Assembly: GCA_043801115.1 (NCBI GenBank)
Contig: JAZDMJ010000003.1
Coordinates: 1-21,203, forward strand
Direction of reading: 5' to 3'
DNA: 21,203 bases
Origin: CAZHUN01 sp043801115
Lineage (GTDB): Archaea; Iainarchaeota; Iainarchaeia; Iainarchaeales; UBA10191
Shown: positions 6,788 to 13,082 of the stretch, one piece after another
How positions within the stretch are numbered: position 1 is the first letter of the stretch
Layout of the letters: each line of letters begins with the position of its first letter
The notes under the pieces: generated by a model
Seen by the model: only the letters and a program-made list of their open reading frames with translations
Told to the model about the DNA's origin: nothing
Databases searched by the model: none
Position numbers and translations under genes: made by a program

Positions 6788-7246
6788 CTATTCCTTCCGT
6801 TGAGAATGCTCTTTTTCCAAAATTCTGGCTTTTTCGCGTTCGAGTGCTCTCGAGTACATGTTGGACTGCATCGGAGTCGCTTCGTGTTTCAAGACGGCTT
6901 TGAATGCGTCGCGTTCGCTCTCGTTGAATTGTGCTTTTCCCAAAAATTCGACAAACGTTCTTATCTCTTCGTGGCGGATGAACGGAGTCACTTTGGCAGC
7001 GGTTTCAGGGTTGTCAATGAGCCGGCAAACGAGTGAACGCTCGCGCATGTGTCCAGCCACAAAAGTTAATATGCCGCCCCAATACATGGCCAATCCCGTC
7101 AATGGTTTGCCCGTAACCCCTCTCAAAAGGCCGCCTGCCCCAACACCTGCTCCGACAATTTGGACCAACTTGCTTCGGTTGATTTTGCGAGCTGTTTTTT
7201 TGAAAACTCTGTTTGGGTCAGTCGATGCGGTGCGCTTTTTGGCCAT
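6788..7246 (-). CDS. small membrane protein, 152 residues
   Basis: A basic N-terminus (MAKKRTASTDPNRVFKKTARK) leads into a Gly-rich hydrophobic stretch at about residues 27-41, a short polar turn (RGVTGKP) and a second hydrophobic stretch at about 48-65, making a likely helical hairpin in the membrane. The remaining 85 residues are soluble and helical (TPFIRHEEIRTFVEFLG, NESERDAFKAVLKHEA) and end in a charged tail. No family is recognised. It lies four bases after the HIT gene and one base before the zinc-ribbon gene, so all three are co-transcribed. Positive charges before the first helix would keep that end in the cytoplasm. Confidence 0.75.
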   Translation of the reverse strand: MAKKRTASTDPNRVFKKTARKINRSKLVQIVGAGVGAGGLLRGVTGKPLTGLAMYWGGILTFVAGHMRERSLVCRLIDNPETAAKVTPFIRHEEIRTFVEFLGKAQFNESERDAFKAVLKHEATPMQSNMYSRALEREKARILEKEHSQRKE

Positions 7247-7250
7247 GCGC

Positions 7251-7697
7251 TCACTCTTTCAATTGTTCGTGCAGTTCTTCGAGTTCGGTTTTGTCCGCTT
7301 CGGGGCCGAGTTGGGTGGAAATATAGCCTTCGTACTGGTCGAAAAACGTTTTTTCATTCGCCCATTTTTCTTGGAATTTTTGTTCCAAACCGTGCAGTGG
7401 ATATAATTTCAAATGCGCGTGGTCTACCCCGAGGCCTTCCATCACCAATGCAACCCGTTTGACGGGCAGTCTTTTTTCCAATACTTTGGCCACTTTTTGC
7501 GCGGCTTTGAAAAAGTCTTCAAACTCTTTCTGCGGCAGGTCGAACGCGTACGAGGAATAGTGCTTTTTTGTAAGAACCAACGTCATTCCTTTCGTGTTGG
7601 GAAAAATGTCCAAAATGGCAATGTGCTTTTCGTCTTCCCAGATTTTGTAAGAGGGAACCTTTCCCGCGACGATTTGGCAGAACAGGCATTCAGGCAT
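7251..7697 (-). CDS. HIT-family nucleotide hydrolase, 148 residues
   Basis: This is a histidine-triad protein. CLFCQIVAGKVPSYKIWEDE at residues 4-23 is the standard HIT opening with a CxxC pair (Cys4, Cys7), followed by AILDIFPNTKGMTLVLTKKHY and the signature VDHAHLKLYP. His93 and His95 are present, the latter in the place of the nucleophile, while the third His of the triad is Lys97, a variant I recall in other HIT proteins. Such enzymes cleave purine nucleotide phosphoramidates or dinucleoside polyphosphates; the substrate here is unknown. It heads the HIT, membrane protein, zinc-ribbon operon. Its box A lies at 7721-7726, 26 bases upstream of the ATG, so it is probably leaderless. Confidence 0.92.
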   Translation of the reverse strand: MPECLFCQIVAGKVPSYKIWEDEKHIAILDIFPNTKGMTLVLTKKHYSSYAFDLPQKEFEDFFKAAQKVAKVLEKRLPVKRVALVMEGLGVDHAHLKLYPLHGLEQKFQEKWANEKTFFDQYEGYISTQLGPEADKTELEELHEQLKE

Positions 7698-7720
7698 GGC
7701 TAGAAAGAAGCGTTTTGGGA

Positions 7721-7726
7721 ATAAAA
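7721..7726 (-). promoter_or_regulatory. box A of the HIT operon
   Basis: On the minus strand ACGCTTTTATTCCC holds TTTTAT, centred 26 bases before the ATG at 7697. It lies in the 33 bases between this operon and the end of the upstream surface protein gene, so the two are transcribed separately, at least in part. Confidence 0.5.
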
Positions 7727-7730
7727 GCGT

Positions 7731-8912
7731 TTAGGCCTGCTGGGAGCGGAAGTGGATGAACGCGTACGCAATGGCCGCGATGAGGATGAAAATAATGCCG
7801 TAATAGAAAAAGCTCAAATCGGGCGCAAGTTCAATGTTGACGGTTTTCGAATCGCACACTCCGACCGAGTCGGTTTCTGGAATCAAAATCTGGCAGCCGA
7901 TGGTTTGCTCTCCCGCCTGCACTGCTTTCAACTGCAGCGCGGTGGTTTTTGTTTCCCGTTCTCCAAAAGAAAGGTTTTGCATTCCATTATTGTCGCCGCT
8001 CAATCCCGCAGAATAGGACACTTGCAATTCGGTTTGCGCAAACGCTGTCGGTTCCTGGTTGGCGGCCGTAATCGTGACATTTACAGTATCTCCCACTTTG
8101 TACACGCTCTTGTCTGTTTGGATCAATGCGCGGATGGGAAACTCGGGCCTTTGCGCGTTCAAGTCTTCCCAGTTCGAAGTCTGTACGACAGTTTCCCCGA
8201 ACACGTTGTCGTAGAACAGGCGCGCGGGAGGCAGGGTCATTTGTACCGCATATTTGGGAATTACATAGTATTCCAAAGTTACAATCTGTCCCGGTTCAAT
8301 GGTTCCCGCAAATTCCGCATCCCCGCGCGAGATTTGGACAATTCTCAATTCCGTACTCCTGTAACGGATTTCTGCCTTGGCTTTTTCGCTGCCGGTGTTT
8401 TTCGCTTCGAGCGTGATTTTAACTTCCTTTCCAACCAATGGGGCCGAATTTTCAGTCGTTTTTGTGAAAGTGAATTGAGGCGCGTAGTAGGTTCCCAATT
8501 TTGAATCATTCAAGATTTCGATTTTTGAAATCGAATTGGAAGGAGTCGCGCAAACGTGCACGCTGTTGACCGCTTTCACGTTTTCTTTCGGAATCGTAAT
8601 GTGCGCCCATTCGCTGTTGTAAAAGTCGTCAATGCTCAAAATTGTAAATTCGGGATTATTCCACGAGACTTGGACGGCCGCTTTTCCCTCGCTGGTTGGA
8701 GAGAATTTGGCGTGCAGGCTCAAAATCGTGTACTGGTTTGCGTCCTGGCTTGGAGTGCCGGGAATGGAATAGTCCTGGCATACTTGATTGTTCGCGCCTT
8801 CCGCCGTCAAAGGGGAAAGGTTCAATTGTTGGAAGGATTGCTCGCTGATGACGGCCGCTTGCGCGAAGCCGAGCGCGAGCAGGAAGGCGAACAATACGAA
8901 AAATTTCTTCAT
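7731..8912 (-). CDS. secreted, C-terminally anchored surface protein, 393 residues
   Basis: A classic signal peptide (MKKFFVLFAFLLALGFAQA, cleavage near residue 19) opens the protein. A single membrane helix (about residues 368-386, YGIIFILIAAIAYAFIHF) and a short polar tail close it. The ectodomain is strand-rich and seems to hold repeated immunoglobulin-like modules: one with VGKEVKITLEAKNTG near 160-175 and one with YKVGDTVNVTITAANQEP near 270-290. Both look like CARDB-type adhesion or scaffold modules. Four Cys (in QVCQD, HVCAT, IGCQI, GVCDS) could pair as disulfides. The start ATG overlaps the stop of the Fap7-type kinase gene by one base, so the two are coupled. A cell-envelope structural role is inferred. 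Confidence 0.82.
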   Translation of the reverse strand: MKKFFVLFAFLLALGFAQAAVISEQSFQQLNLSPLTAEGANNQVCQDYSIPGTPSQDANQYTILSLHAKFSPTSEGKAAVQVSWNNPEFTILSIDDFYNSEWAHITIPKENVKAVNSVHVCATPSNSISKIEILNDSKLGTYYAPQFTFTKTTENSAPLVGKEVKITLEAKNTGSEKAKAEIRYRSTELRIVQISRGDAEFAGTIEPGQIVTLEYYVIPKYAVQMTLPPARLFYDNVFGETVVQTSNWEDLNAQRPEFPIRALIQTDKSVYKVGDTVNVTITAANQEPTAFAQTELQVSYSAGLSGDNNGMQNLSFGERETKTTALQLKAVQAGEQTIGCQILIPETDSVGVCDSKTVNIELAPDLSFFYYGIIFILIAAIAYAFIHFRSQQA

Positions 8913-9397
8913 TACTCTAACCCCATTCGATGCAGTTTTCGTATTACTAAAGCGGTCACTTCTTTTAAGGGTTGACTATTTTGGACTGCGAAAACGCGCT
9001 TTTTTCCGAAGGTTTGTACGGCTTTTCGAAGGCAATAATGTTCCTTTTCCGCCCACACATTGTCCAAAATTTTCACTTCTGCGTATTTCCTCTTCCGCAA
9101 GCGCTTTTCCAATTCCTTCACAGGCAAAGTCAGCACAACGACCGCGTCCACCTTCAACGGGGTTTCGCATAAAAGGTGCCCTTCGAGCACGGCGTTGGAA
9201 TGGGTTTTGAGCCATTTTTTGAGGGCGTGAGATAACGCGGAAACGTCCACTTCAAGCTCTTCCCCTCTTTTTCGGCCCAAGTGATGGCGTTGAATGAAGG
9301 CCTTCTCGTTCAAGTAGTCCACTTTGAGTTTTCGGGCCAGTTGTTTGACCAACGCGGTTTTGCCCGTTCCGGGCGTTCCCGTAACAATCAAGTGCAT
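8912..9397 (-). CDS. fap7: Fap7/hCINAP-type adenylate kinase, 161 residues
   Basis: A P-loop GTPGTGKT at residues 7-14 follows the opening MHLIVT. The helix ALVKQLARKL, the NMP region with LEGHLLCE, and the lid-like segment RLRKRKYAEVKILDNVWAEKEHYC match archaeal Fap7-type kinases. Eukaryotic Fap7 works in late 40S ribosome maturation by binding uS11, and archaeal Fap7 also binds uS11, so a ribosome assembly role is likely. The frame stays open 17 codons upstream to an ATG at 9448, but that one lies inside a hairpin and codes a non-conserved lead. The ATG at 9397 puts the P-loop at the usual place and has a box A-like T-run 27 bases upstream. Its TAA overlaps the next gene's ATG. Confidence 0.9.
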   Translation of the reverse strand: MHLIVTGTPGTGKTALVKQLARKLKVDYLNEKAFIQRHHLGRKRGEELEVDVSALSHALKKWLKTHSNAVLEGHLLCETPLKVDAVVVLTLPVKELEKRLRKRKYAEVKILDNVWAEKEHYCLRKAVQTFGKKRVFAVQNSQPLKEVTALVIRKLHRMGLE

Positions 9398-9421
9398 GCT
9401 TTGAAAGGAGAAGGAAAAGAG

Positions 9422-9428
9422 TAAAAAA
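9422..9428 (-). promoter_or_regulatory. T-tract serving as possible box A for the kinase gene
   Basis: On the minus strand TCTTTTTTACTC lies about 27 bases before the ATG at 9397. The same T-run follows a strong hairpin and could also end the upstream transcript. Confidence 0.35.
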
Positions 9429-9438
9429 GAAGAAGGAA

Positions 9439-9458
9439 CGCAGTCCATTCGGACTGCG
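9439..9458 (-). terminator. hairpin plus T-rich tract, probable terminator
   Basis: CGCAGTCC and GGACTGCG form a perfect 8-base stem with a 4-base loop. On the minus strand the stem is followed by TTCCTTCTTCTTTTTTAC. Archaeal polymerase stops at T-rich tracts, with or without a hairpin, so this would end the transcript starting near 9645. No T-run follows on the plus strand. Confidence 0.55.
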
Positions 9459-9489
9459 CCCGTGTTTTCGATTGAATGGGGTGTGAATG

Positions 9490-9621
9490 TTACAAGTGAA
9501 GTCTTCCCGCCTGCTTGGAGAAGGCAGGTTGCGAGTCTTTCACTAATACTCCCTTTTCCAAGCTCTTGACCAGCGCTTTGATGGGATTGAGCCTATCCAC
9601 AGAATTTCTTGCATTGGCCAT
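9490..9621 (-). CDS. possible small protein, 43 residues
   Basis: The frame runs from ATG at 9621 to TAA at 9490. The product begins MANARNSVDRLNPIKALVKS and is basic, probably one amphipathic helix and then a polar tail ending RLHL. No family is recognised. Three things support it: a perfect box A (ATTTATATA at 9667-9675), a GGAGA ribosome site at 9631-9635 nine bases ahead of the ATG, and a hairpin/T-tract terminator 32 bases past the stop. The stretch could instead be a non-coding RNA from the same promoter; part of it (CCTGC/GCAGG around 9508-9528) can pair. Confidence 0.45.
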   Translation of the reverse strand: MANARNSVDRLNPIKALVKSLEKGVLVKDSQPAFSKQAGRLHL

Positions 9622-9666
9622 ATTTGAAAGTCTCCGATTGCAACGCTTCTAGTACATTCAAACTCC

Positions 9667-9675
9667 TATATAAAT
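9667..9675 (-). promoter_or_regulatory. strong box A upstream of the 43-residue frame
   Basis: ATTTATATA on the minus strand is close to the archaeal consensus. Transcription should begin near 9645, leaving a leader of about 24 bases with a GGAGA site, unlike the leaderless neighbours. Confidence 0.55.
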
Positions 9676-9679
9676 CTAA

Positions 9680-9959
9680 CGCTAAATTCACCTTCTTTCG
9701 GGAAATAGGGGTTTTTACGGCTTTTATTCGTCAATCGTCGCTTGAATTTTCCTTCTTTTCTTATGTTGATTGACTTTTTGGAAAACTTTTTACGTCAAAA
9801 TTTTTTTCGAAAAAAAGCGCGTTATGTATTACGGGGTTGATTGTCCATTGAATCTTCGATTAAACGCATTTGAAACTATTTTCCCGCCCGTCCCGAAATG
9901 CGCGCAAATTACATAACGCTTTCGGGCGTCGATTGACGGAATCCGGCGCCTTCTTGGGT
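9680..9959. other. A/T-rich non-coding block with nested inverted repeats
   Basis: No gene is seen in these 280 bases. They hold: CGTCAATCG (9729-9737) facing CGATTGACG (9930-9938); GCGTTATGTA (9819-9828) facing TACATAACGC (9910-9919); CGCATTT (9865-9871) facing AAATGCG (9896-9902) nested inside the previous pair; a perfect 16-base palindrome of seven T, CG and seven A (9801-9816); and further GATTGAC-like words at 9768 and 9839. They may be the structured 3' end of the HIT transcript, a separate RNA, or a protein-binding array such as an origin. Confidence 0.5.
9808..9938 (-). ncRNA. candidate structured RNA or structured 3' UTR
   Basis: Read on the minus strand, GCGTTATGTA pairs with TACATAACGC as a closing 10-base stem. 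Inside it CGCATTT pairs with AAATGCG around a loop with three GGG runs. Directly after the closing stem (two bases on) come seven T, the archaeal termination signal; the other strand has no such run. Either this ends the aCPSF1-HIT message, whose last stop is at 9960, or it is a separate RNA of about 130 bases. ACCAATAAACCC at 9956-9967 is a possible, weak box A for the latter. It matches no known RNA family that I can name. Confidence 0.35.
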
Positions 9960-10415
9960 TTATTGGTATTTTTTGAGTCGGGCAATGATTTTTTGCTGAA
10001 TTTCTTTTGAAAGTTTCCTGTTTGTGCGGCGCGCGTAATGGTGGCCGAATTCTTTGTCCTTGAAAACGAGTCCTTGAAAGCGGATGGGCTTTTCATAGCG
10101 CGGGCGAATGTGCCAGTGCATGTGCGGAGCATAAGGCTTTTTTTGAAACGCGCCATTTACCATGCACGTCCAGTTCAGCAGAGCGGGCTTGAAAGTTTTT
10201 GCATAAACTTTTTCGATTCGAACGACTAATTTTTCAAAATCCTTCCACTCCGCTTTTGACAATTTTCCCAGCGAAGAAACGTGGCGTTGGGCGGTCAAAA
10301 AACTTCTTCCTAAATAATACTGGTCATTGGCCAATGAAAACCACCAATAGCGCGTTTGAAAAATCAGGTTCGGATTTTTTTCGGGAGATTGACAAATGGG
10401 GCATTTTTTGGGCAT
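9960..10415 (-). CDS. HIT-family protein with N-terminal CxxC, 151 residues
   Basis: This is a second histidine-triad protein, with the full signature: APHMHWHIRPRY at residues 96-107 places His98, His100 and His102 in the triad. The opening MPKKCPICQS carries a CxxC pair (Cys5, Cys8), probably part of a zinc site. The body includes QRHVSSLGKLSKAEWKDFEKLV, the usual HIT helix region, and the C-terminus is a basic helix (SKEIQQKIIARLKKYQ). It is expected to hydrolyse a dinucleoside polyphosphate or nucleotide phosphoramidate; the substrate is unknown. Its ATG follows the aCPSF1 stop (TGA) with no base between, so the two are translationally coupled. Confidence 0.92.
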   Translation of the reverse strand: MPKKCPICQSPEKNPNLIFQTRYWWFSLANDQYYLGRSFLTAQRHVSSLGKLSKAEWKDFEKLVVRIEKVYAKTFKPALLNWTCMVNGAFQKKPYAPHMHWHIRPRYEKPIRFQGLVFKDKEFGHHYARRTNRKLSKEIQQKIIARLKKYQ

Positions 10416-12305
10416 TCAGTACAGCCTCACGCTGTCCAAGTCGCGCGGAGCAGAAGTGTTGATTCGGAATCGTTGCGCGAGGTATTTGGCGAACTCGACG
10501 GTAGAATCTCCATGGTTGACTAAAATGCGTTTGGGTTTGGGGTTCAAGTTTCGAATGTATCCGAGCAATTGGTTTCGATCCGCGTGGCCGGAAAATCCTT
10601 CCACTGTTTCAATGCGCATTTTGACTTCGAGCCCTTTCGTTTTCCCGTTCACGTTGATGGGCAGCTTTTTAACTCCGCTCTGGATTTTGTACCCCAAACT
10701 TCCGCGAGACTGGTATCCGACAAAAATGATCGCGTTTTTCGGGTTTTCCGCCATTTTGTAAAAATAGTCCACACTCGCTCCGCCCGTCATCATTCCCGAA
10801 CTCGCCAAAATAATGGCGCCCCCTTCATCAACGATGTTCTGCCGGTCTTTCGCGTTTGCCACGTGGAACAGTTCGGAAGTGAACGGAGAATCGTTTTGCA
10901 ACACTCTGCGCTGTACGGCCTTGCGCAAATATTCTGGATAAGCAGTATGAATTGCGCTCGCTTCTTTCGTCATTCCGTCCACAAACACTTTTCCTTCCAG
11001 CGCGCCCCTTCTGTAGAATTCTTCAACGACCAACATGATTTCCTGTGCTCTTCCCACGGCAAAGACTGGAATCAGTACATTGCCGCCCTGCGAAATCGTT
11101 TCTCGGATGATTTTGATCAAGTCCTCTTCGGCCTGCATTCTGTCCGGCATGTCCTCTTTTCCCCCATACGTCGATTCCAAAATCAATGTTTCAATTCTGG
11201 GATAATTAATATCAATGTTGTTGAACAATCTTGTAAATCCGTATTTCAAGTCGGCTCCGTACACCAAATTGTGCGCTCCTTCTCCGATGTGCAAATGCAC
11301 TGTAGTAGAGCCCAAAATATGCGCCGCGTCGTGAAAAGTGAGCCGAACATCCGGAGCAATGTCGGTTACTTCTCGATAGTCGCGGGGAATGCAGTACTTG
11401 ACGCACTCTTTCACGTCTCTTTCCGTGTACGGCGCTTCCTTGTTTTCTTTCGCCAAAATGTCCAAGTAATCAAACTGGAGCAGCGTCATCAAATCTCTGC
11501 ATGGGAGTGTCGAATACACAGGGCCTCTGTATCCGAGTTTGAAAAGGTACGGCAAAAATCCGGCATGGTCCATGTGCGAGTGCGAAATGACGACGGCATC
11601 CAATTCCGTTAGCGGAAAACGAAGAGAGTCCAGGTAGGGAAACGCGTCCTGTCCTTCTCCTCCCGGATCGATGCCGCAATCAATCATGATTTTCGTGTCC
11701 GGCGTTTCCAATAGCATACAACTTCTTCCCACTTCCCGAAACCCGCCCAGCGCGGTGAGGCGAATCCATCGCGGTTCTACGGGCATGTCCCTGTAAATTC
11801 GTTCAGCCACTTTTTGCAGGATTTTCTTCCGCTCCGCGGAATACTTGTGCAAGTGGTGCCGGATTCCTTTCAAAATTTCGGAAGGGGCGGTGGGGGCGCG
11901 GATGATGTTGGGCACCCATCCCGTTTCCAAAATGATTTGCTTGGAGGTTTCTCCTCCTTTTCCAATCACGAGTCCCGGCTTGATGCTTTCAATGACGACT
12001 TCCGAAAACGCGGGGTTGAAGTAGATTTCCTTGATGTCCGCGTCCGCGGGAACAATGTCCCGAATCCGCGCTTCCGCCTTTTCCTCATCTATCAGCAAAC
12101 TCTTGTCCGTTCGGATGTTGACTCTTTTTTTCAACTCGAACGCGACTTTGGCCACGTAATTCTCGTTCTGGAAAAAAAGTTTCGGATTCTTCGTATAGAT
12201 GGCGATTTCGGGGCCTTCCACGTCGATGGAAGAAACCTGCGCTTCGGCGGGCAGCGCCTTCAAAACCGTTTCTTTCATTTGCTTGATTTTGTCGTTGGAA
12301 ACCAT
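10416..12305 (-). CDS. fttA: aCPSF1/FttA transcription termination ribonuclease, 629 residues
   Basis: This is the archaeal CPSF73-like beta-CASP nuclease, full length. The N-terminal 150 residues hold two KH-type domains, the second with GKGG at 115-118. The metallo-beta-lactamase part follows, with HSHMDH at 242-247, His329 in FHDAAHILGS and Asp352 in YGADLKYG. The beta-CASP insert carries PVFAVGRAQE near 413 and SSGMMTGG near 502, and the domain closes with GFSGHADR (His574) and VNHGD (His598). In archaea this enzyme cuts nascent RNA 3' ends at U-rich sites and ends transcription, working with Spt4/5. The gene follows the proteasome beta gene, a pairing known from other archaea (for example in Methanocaldococcus). 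Its own promoter is unclear: an A-rich run at 12318-12328 is only about 20 bases from the ATG. Confidence 0.97.
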   Translation of the reverse strand: MVSNDKIKQMKETVLKALPAEAQVSSIDVEGPEIAIYTKNPKLFFQNENYVAKVAFELKKRVNIRTDKSLLIDEEKAEARIRDIVPADADIKEIYFNPAFSEVVIESIKPGLVIGKGGETSKQIILETGWVPNIIRAPTAPSEILKGIRHHLHKYSAERKKILQKVAERIYRDMPVEPRWIRLTALGGFREVGRSCMLLETPDTKIMIDCGIDPGGEGQDAFPYLDSLRFPLTELDAVVISHSHMDHAGFLPYLFKLGYRGPVYSTLPCRDLMTLLQFDYLDILAKENKEAPYTERDVKECVKYCIPRDYREVTDIAPDVRLTFHDAAHILGSTTVHLHIGEGAHNLVYGADLKYGFTRLFNNIDINYPRIETLILESTYGGKEDMPDRMQAEEDLIKIIRETISQGGNVLIPVFAVGRAQEIMLVVEEFYRRGALEGKVFVDGMTKEASAIHTAYPEYLRKAVQRRVLQNDSPFTSELFHVANAKDRQNIVDEGGAIILASSGMMTGGASVDYFYKMAENPKNAIIFVGYQSRGSLGYKIQSGVKKLPINVNGKTKGLEVKMRIETVEGFSGHADRNQLLGYIRNLNPKPKRILVNHGDSTVEFAKYLAQRFRINTSAPRDLDSVRLY

Positions 12306-12367
12306 ATTCGCTTTGCCTTTTTTATTTTGAAAATTTTTGAAAATTGGCGTGAAAATAAATGCAATAC

Positions 12368-12997
12368 TTACAGGAATTTTTCGACTTCTTTCTTGTCCAA
12401 TTCTTTGATGCCGTCTTTGGAAATGACGAAAACTGTAATGCTTTCCCCGCCCGTAAACACGTCCCTCTTTTTGGCCACTTTGATGGCGCGAATCGCGGTT
12501 TCGACTACTTTGTCCGCGGGCAGTCCTTCCTTGTACTGGTCGTCCAAATATCCCAACGCAAGGTCCGAACCGCTTCCGACTGTGGTAAACTTTTCCACGG
12601 GCGCGAATCCGCCTCCCGCATCGGCCGAATACAGTTCGGGTTTGGAATTAAAGCCTCCGACAATGAATCCCGCAAAATAAGGGTAATAGCGGTTGGCGTT
12701 CAGCACGTTGGACAGCAGGTTAATCGCTGCCTTGGTCGTCAAGGGGTTTTCCCGTTCGATTTCGTACAATTTGGCGTGCGCGCGCAGAAAGCGCACGATG
12801 GCTTGCGCGTCTCCCACGCTTCCCGCAATCGTGACGGCGATTTTTTGGTTGATTTTGTAAATTTTTGTAAAGGCCAAATCCGTGGCAATGTTTCCCATCG
12901 TGGCTTTCTGGTCGGCGGCAAGAACAACGCACTCTTTTCCGATGACACCGACTGTCGTGGTTCCCGTCTTCATTTTTTGCATATTTTCTTCGCTCAT
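12368..12997 (-). CDS. psmB: 20S proteasome beta subunit, 209 residues
   Basis: This is the catalytic proteasome subunit. The start at ATG 12997 gives a 12-residue propeptide (MSEENMQKMKTG) cut before Thr13, the N-terminal nucleophile of the mature chain (TTTVGV). Counting from that Thr, Asp17 (LAADQK) and Lys33 (FTKIYKI) are in place, and GSVGDAQ and the late RDVFTGGES segment supply the rest of the site. The usual ADxRxT reads ADQKAT here. A longer frame to 13126 would add 43 non-conserved residues and is rejected. A box A (TATATTAAA, 13047-13055) suggests its own promoter with a leader of about 28 bases. The FKBP gene lies upstream and aCPSF1 downstream. Confidence 0.97.
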   Translation of the reverse strand: MSEENMQKMKTGTTTVGVIGKECVVLAADQKATMGNIATDLAFTKIYKINQKIAVTIAGSVGDAQAIVRFLRAHAKLYEIERENPLTTKAAINLLSNVLNANRYYPYFAGFIVGGFNSKPELYSADAGGGFAPVEKFTTVGSGSDLALGYLDDQYKEGLPADKVVETAIRAIKVAKKRDVFTGGESITVFVISKDGIKELDKKEVEKFL

Positions 12998-13046
12998 GCT
13001 TTCTCTCTCAAAAAATGCTTTGGCAAAAACAGCCCATTCGGGACGT

Positions 13047-13055
13047 TTTAATATA
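13047..13055 (-). promoter_or_regulatory. box A of the proteasome beta gene
   Basis: The minus strand reads TGTATATTAAAACG. Its distance of about 54 bases to the ATG at 12997 gives a leader of some 28 bases, longer than most here. A second candidate, ATTTAAAC at 13073-13080, lies just after the FKBP stop. Confidence 0.45.
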
Positions 13056-13082
13056 CAAAACCCTGCAAAAAGGTTTAAATAG

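Noticed and set aside
8912..9448. Longer start for the Fap7-type kinase at 9448
   Set aside because: The extra 17 residues (Ser/Phe-rich) are not family-like, and the ATG lies inside the terminator hairpin. The ATG at 9397 places the P-loop normally.
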